From Planctomycetota bacterium (GTDB lineage Bacteria > Planctomycetota > Planctomycetia > Isosphaerales > Isosphaeraceae): DNA of 10,235 nucleotides. The first letter of the stretch is position 1; each line of letters opens with the position of its first letter. Both the position numbers and the translations under genes were made by a program. Below, one piece after another: positions 6,861-10,235 of the stretch. The notes beneath the pieces are model-generated. The model did no database searches, was not told the origin of the DNA, and saw only the letters and a program-made list of their open reading frames with translations. The stretch lies in the NCBI GenBank assembly GCA_021818605.1, contig JAKAUH010000705.1, positions 1-10,235 on the forward strand, read 5' to 3'.

Positions 6861-6910
6861 CCCTGACAGAATGGGGACTGGCACCGAGTCTTCGTGGTGC
6901 CTGTCCCCAT
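6861..6910. repeat. CCCTGACA / ATGGGGAC palindromic repeat, second copy
   Basis: This starts with the same 22 bases as the copy at 3529. ATGGGGAC-T-GGCACC (6871-6885) pairs with GGTGCC-T-GTCCCCAT (6896-6910) in a long stem with a single T-T mismatch and a 10-nt loop. The outer TGTCAGGG arm of the first copy is missing here. It lies 35 bp past the peptidase stop codon on the minus strand and could form a hairpin at the 3' end of that transcript. It directly abuts the other repeat family (6787-6857), so the two make a composite block. Confidence 0.78.
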
Positions 6911-6944
6911 TTTCCGTGGGCGAGCCGATCGCAGCGCGCTGGAC

Positions 6945-9338
6945 CTAATGCCCCGTCCCGACCGCGGCCCGCGCACGTCCAATCACGACATTCAGCGCAC
7001 CAGTCGCCCCGCGGATCCGCTTCACGGTCGCCGCGACGGCCTTCGCCGTCTCACCCGGCTTATCATCCTCGATCGCCTGGCGGATCGCCGGCAACGGCCA
7101 CGAGGCATAGCCGGTGGTCAACCCCGGGGCATACACCGCGTGCCTGAACCACGGACGCCCCGGCAGCCCCTCGTCGAGCAAAAACGCCCGCTCGATGGCC
7201 GCGATCGCGTCGTTCAGCTCGACCAGGCGGGCGCGATCGATCCCGCCCCTGCGCGCCGCGGCCTCGACCGCGCGATCGCACGCCTCGGCCCGGTCGCGGA
7301 ACTCCCGCACGGCCCCGATCAGATCAGCCACGCCGTCGAACTCCGCCCCCGGCCGCGGCCTCGGCTGCGGGCCATTCGCCTTGCGGAGCTTCCGCGCGCG
7401 AATCAGCCGCAGCTCATCCACGTGCTGCCGCAGCGCCAGGCCATAGGGCGCGAACCGCATCGGGACGACCTCGGCCGCCGCTGCCCGCATCGTGATCAGC
7501 ATATATAATCGCGCGGCCGTCGCGTGGCTCAAGAACTCGGGATCGCCGAACTTCTCCATCCAGTTGAAATCGTCGTAGATCGAGTGATACACCCCGTACC
7601 CACCCCGCAGGCTGGCATCAACGGCCGGGATGCCCAGGTGGTCGACAAACACGGTGTAATCCGAGCCCGAGCCCAGCCAGCCCATCTGGGGACTCTGGGA
7701 CTCTGGCTTGCGCGGGGTTTTCCCGGAGTGGCCCTCGCCCGCCGACCACACCGGGTCCTCGATGATCAACGGCGAGGCATTCGCCCACGCCGCGCGATGG
7801 TCGTCGGTCCACGTCTGGCCGAGTGTCTTGCCCGTCCGGATGTCGGTGATCGACCCGGCCGCCTCGACGACGAAATCCCGTAGCGACGGAATCCCGCTCA
7901 GCCCCAGCGTCGGCCCGCTGACGGCCGAGTCGACGTTCAGCATCAGCACGGCCTTCTTCTTCAATTCGTCGGCCCTGGCCTCGGCCCACTCGGTCGAGCC
8001 GACCAGGCCGTACTCCTCGGCGTCCCAGCTCGCGTAAACGAGCGTCCGGCGCGGCTTCCAGCCGTGCTTGACCGCGTCGCCAATGGCCCGGCAGGTCTCC
8101 AGCGTCGCCGCCGTGCCGCTGCCGGGGTCGACCGCGCCATACACCCAGGCATCGCGATGATTTCCCATCATGATCCACCGATCGGGCTCCTCGGTGCCCG
8201 GGATCGTCGCGAGCACGTTCCAGATCTTGCGAAGCCGGTAATCCATCGCGACCGAGAACTGCACCTCCGCCGGCCCGGGGCCAACGTGGTACGGCAGGGG
8301 TAATCCGCCCTGCCAGCCGGCGGGAACGTTCGGCCCCGCCAGCACCCTCAGGATCTGATGCGCCGTGCCGTAGCTGATCGGCAGCGAGGGGATCGTCGCG
8401 AAGTATTCCACCAGCTTGAGGCCGGTCTGCTTCTCCCAGTCGTCGAGGCTCAGTTCATCCGGCGGGAAGGGATTCGCGAGGACCGAGTAGGCCATCGGCA
8501 GCCGCTTGGCTCCCGGGATCGACGGCCCGAACGGCGTCGACGGGTCGCCCGGTCCGTGCGAGAGGAACTGGACGCTCCCGCGCTGAATCGCTGACTCGGG
8601 GCGGAATCGGCCATTCGGATAGGTATCGCCCTTGACGAATCCATCATCGGCCGGGTCGGAGAAGATCAGGATGCCCCTGGCACCGCGCTTCTGGGCGTTG
8701 TAGACCTTCAGCCCGCGGAAGATCTCGCCGTAGCGGACCAGGACGACCTTGTCCTTGACCTCGATGCCGATCTTCTCGAGTGCCGAGTAGTCGTCGGGCC
8801 GCCCGTAGTTGACGTACACGACCTGCCCGGCGGCGGAGCCCGAGGCGCCATAGCCGTTGAACGCCCCGAACGCCTCGCTGCTGGCGGAGTCCCTGTCGTT
8901 GGCGACCGGCGCCTCGTTGACGGGGAGTTTCACGGGCTTCGGGGCGGTCAGCTTGAGGCTGGGAGTACTATACGGATAGTTCAGCAAGACCTCGAGCTCG
9001 ACGAGGTCAGCCTTCCAGCCCCATTCGCGGAGCTTGTCCCGTACGAAGATCGCCGTCTTGTGATCGGCCGGGGTGCCGGCGACATGCGGCTCGGCGGTGA
9101 GGGGGCGTAGCCACTTCCGGGCGTTCTCGGGGGTGGGGACGGCCAGGGCGCGGGCCTCGGCGGCGTGCTGCTGCTCGAACGCCTTGGCTGAAAACCCGAT
9201 CGCCGGCGTGGCCGGACCGCCGGCCGGGTCTCCATCGGCGGCTCTCGCACTTGCGCCCGCACCCATGCCGGCGGTGGCGATGACCGTGAGAATCAGCGAG
9301 ACCAGAAGGGTCGGGAGGGGGATGCGAGATCGCCTCAT
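6945..9338 (-). CDS. Exported M28 zinc peptidase, glutamate carboxypeptidase II-like
   Basis: A 797-residue protein with an N-terminal signal (MRRSR, hydrophobic 9-24, possible cut near ARA at 33). Layout follows glutamate carboxypeptidase II/PSMA over its whole length (750 aa in human): a PA-type apical domain (~165-340, with VRYGEIFRGLKV and FSDPADDGF), the M28 zinc domain (~370-615) and a helical dimerisation-type domain (~625-797, with GLPGRPWFRHAVYAPG). Both-zinc ligands and the catalytic acid are visible: H394 (GNHRDAW), D404, E441 (catalytic) and E442 (WDAEEYG), D470 and H585 (YHSIYDD). It should be an active di-zinc peptidase acting outside the cytoplasm. The lysine that binds the substrate carboxylate in PSMA (K699, NKYAG) is glycine here (G743), so specificity may differ. 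The frame is open to 9527, but the start at 9338 gives the signal peptide and has AAAGG 6 nt upstream. Confidence 0.92.
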   Translation of the reverse strand: MRRSRIPLPTLLVSLILTVIATAGMGAGASARAADGDPAGGPATPAIGFSAKAFEQQHAAEARALAVPTPENARKWLRPLTAEPHVAGTPADHKTAIFVRDKLREWGWKADLVELEVLLNYPYSTPSLKLTAPKPVKLPVNEAPVANDRDSASSEAFGAFNGYGASGSAAGQVVYVNYGRPDDYSALEKIGIEVKDKVVLVRYGEIFRGLKVYNAQKRGARGILIFSDPADDGFVKGDTYPNGRFRPESAIQRGSVQFLSHGPGDPSTPFGPSIPGAKRLPMAYSVLANPFPPDELSLDDWEKQTGLKLVEYFATIPSLPISYGTAHQILRVLAGPNVPAGWQGGLPLPYHVGPGPAEVQFSVAMDYRLRKIWNVLATIPGTEEPDRWIMMGNHRDAWVYGAVDPGSGTAATLETCRAIGDAVKHGWKPRRTLVYASWDAEEYGLVGSTEWAEARADELKKKAVLMLNVDSAVSGPTLGLSGIPSLRDFVVEAAGSITDIRTGKTLGQTWTDDHRAAWANASPLIIEDPVWSAGEGHSGKTPRKPESQSPQMGWLGSGSDYTVFVDHLGIPAVDASLRGGYGVYHSIYDDFNWMEKFGDPEFLSHATAARLYMLITMRAAAAEVVPMRFAPYGLALRQHVDELRLIRARKLRKANGPQPRPRPGAEFDGVADLIGAVREFRDRAEACDRAVEAAARRGGIDRARLVELNDAIAAIERAFLLDEGLPGRPWFRHAVYAPGLTTGYASWPLPAIRQAIEDDKPGETAKAVAATVKRIRGATGALNVVIGRARAAVGTGH

Positions 9339-9631
9339 CGCCTGCCTTTCATGGGTGGGAACAGGACGCTTGACAGATGCCTCGGAGCGGGGGCACACTG
9401 AGGGTTCCGAGTCGCCGCCTCCCGGCCCCAGCAGCCGGCCGGGAGCGGCCACTTCGGCCGTCGGCCGGCGTCCCTTGACGTAACGGGCCGGGGCCGTCGT
9501 AAAGCGGAACCAGGATACGGCGCCCACGTCGTGGTGGGTAGGGGCGTGTCCGCGTCGGCGATCAGATCACCTCCGGTCCGGAATCTCCCTCATCCAGCGG
9601 GTCGCGGCACCGAGAAGCGAAGGGAAGTCAC
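9339..9631. other. Divergent intergenic region
   Basis: A gap of 293 bp between the 5' ends of the peptidase gene (-) and the 177-aa gene (+), so promoters for both should lie here. TTGACG at 9475-9480 could be a plus-strand -35 box, but no good -10 follows at 16-18 bp. Weak hairpins occur at 9446-9460 (CGGCC/GGCCG) and 9523-9538 (CCCAC/GTGGG), not remarkable at this G/C content. AGGGAAG at 9621-9627 is the ribosome binding site of the downstream gene. No reading frame here looks protein-like, including the N-terminal extension of the peptidase frame up to 9527. Confidence 0.5.
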
Positions 9632-10165
9632 ATGGCTGTATCATTCACCGTCGGCGGAGCGCGGGGCATCTTCGAGGATTCATTCGCCGCGGAGGTCGCC
9701 GGTGTGCTGGACAACGCGTTCGGCCCCGAGGGCGAATGGGAGGGCAACACCGCACTTCACTACGGTGAGCTGGCCGACACAGGTTGGTCCGAGCTGCAGC
9801 GCCGCGCGTCGGAGGAACTCGGCCGCGACTCGCTCCCCAACCTGATGGCGCTGGGCGAGGACGGCCGCGGCGTGTATCTGCCCGCGAACGTGCAGACGGC
9901 ATCGTTTCCCTTGTCGGCTGGCTGCGACCTGCGCTGCGCCAGCCTGCCGGGCCTGCGCAACGAGCTGGCCGACCTGGCCGCCCGCTGGGAGCTACCGCTC
10001 GATGACCACGGCCTGGAGGACGTGCTGCGCATCGCCCACGACCCCGACGACGGCTGCGTCGCCGAGGCCCCCGAGATCCTCACGTTTGCCCGCCTGGCAT
10101 TGGCGGCGAATGAAGCCATGCGCCGCGATTGCCCACTCTGGCTGGTGGGGCAGGTTAGGGCGTGA
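9632..10165 (+). CDS. Hypothetical protein, 177 aa, unknown function
   Basis: I do not recognise this protein. It is acidic, has no signal peptide and no membrane helix, and should be a soluble cytoplasmic protein. Visible features are a Gly/Trp-containing N-terminal third, a central segment around GVYLPANVQTASFPLSAGCD (80-99), a CDLRC pair (C98, C102) with two further cysteines at 142 and 167, and helical stretches at about 107-120 and 149-164. Four cysteines could bind a metal, but the spacing matches no motif I know. Coding support comes from the ATG with GGGA 6 nt upstream, strong G/C third-position bias and a length well above chance for clean composition. It is divergent from the peptidase gene, and no co-transcribed partner is seen before the window ends. 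Confidence 0.68.
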   Translation: MAVSFTVGGARGIFEDSFAAEVAGVLDNAFGPEGEWEGNTALHYGELADTGWSELQRRASEELGRDSLPNLMALGEDGRGVYLPANVQTASFPLSAGCDLRCASLPGLRNELADLAARWELPLDDHGLEDVLRIAHDPDDGCVAEAPEILTFARLALAANEAMRRDCPLWLVGQVRA

Positions 10166-10235
10166 GGCGGGGACGGTACTGGACAAATGCCACTGAACCC
10201 CAACTGCGACGATGTGTTGGGCCCGGCCAGTCTGG

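Noticed and set aside
5865..6866. Plus-strand open frame opposite the permease gene
   Set aside because: Arg/His/Gln-rich, motif-free, antisense to an obvious transporter, and ends inside the repeat block.
9339..9527. N-terminal extension of the peptidase
   Set aside because: The extra 63 residues lack a pattern and would bury the signal peptide that begins at 9338, where a suitable ribosome binding site is present.
10187..10235. Possible start of another gene (MPLNPNCDDV...) open to the window edge
   Set aside because: Only 16 codons and a weak upstream purine run; cannot be told from chance.
1..10235. CRISPR array, tRNA/rRNA genes, transposase or prophage genes
   Set aside because: Both strands were scanned by eye; no regularly spaced direct repeats, no tRNA-like cloverleaf and no mobile-element proteins were seen. 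Small RNAs cannot be excluded.

Overview
The window looks like chromosomal DNA of a high-GC, free-living bacterium, most probably a planctomycete of the Isosphaeraceae/Gemmataceae kind. That assignment is inferred. It rests on strong G/C bias at third codon positions, a cytochrome c domain fused to a copper monooxygenase (a combination I associate with planctomycete genomes), intergenic repeats built on CACGAAA and on GTCAGGCT hairpins, and generous gene spacing. No rRNA, tRNA, CRISPR array, transposase, integrase or phage gene was found.

Layout. 1-205: no convincing gene; it holds a double-hairpin repeat. 206-3422 (+): a tight three-gene cluster made of a 63-aa membrane protein with a YLDPGMGS motif, a 464-aa protein joining a kinase-like N-terminal half to a SAM methyltransferase, and a 538-aa membrane-anchored enzyme of the alkaline phosphatase/sulfatase superfamily. 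The first pair overlaps by ATGA, the second pair is 17 bp apart, and a hairpin-plus-T5 terminator follows. 3529-3588: palindromic repeat. 3606-5033 (+): exported cytochrome c / PHM-like copper monooxygenase. 5034-5255: inverted CACGAAA-type repeats between two convergent genes. 5256-6743 (-): APC-family amino acid permease. 6744-6944: two repeat units. 6945-9338 (-): exported M28 zinc peptidase, a full-length relative of glutamate carboxypeptidase II. 9339-9631: divergent intergenic region. 9632-10165 (+): 177-aa protein of unknown function. 10166-10235: short tail, nothing firm.

How the genes may work together. The three-gene cluster has the look of an envelope or exopolysaccharide modification module: a small membrane partner, a cytosolic methyltransferase with a degenerate kinase-like domain, and an outward-facing phospho- or sulfo-group transferase or hydrolase. 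This is the part of the window most likely to be an undercharacterised system. The peptidase and permease lie on the same strand, peptidase upstream, and could form a peptide-scavenging pair (extracytoplasmic hydrolysis, then amino acid uptake), but the 201-bp repeat-filled gap means co-transcription is unproven. The copper monooxygenase appears to be a stand-alone periplasmic oxidoreductase.

The intergenic spaces carry at least two families of palindromic repeats, some units nearly identical, which look like REP-type dispersed elements.
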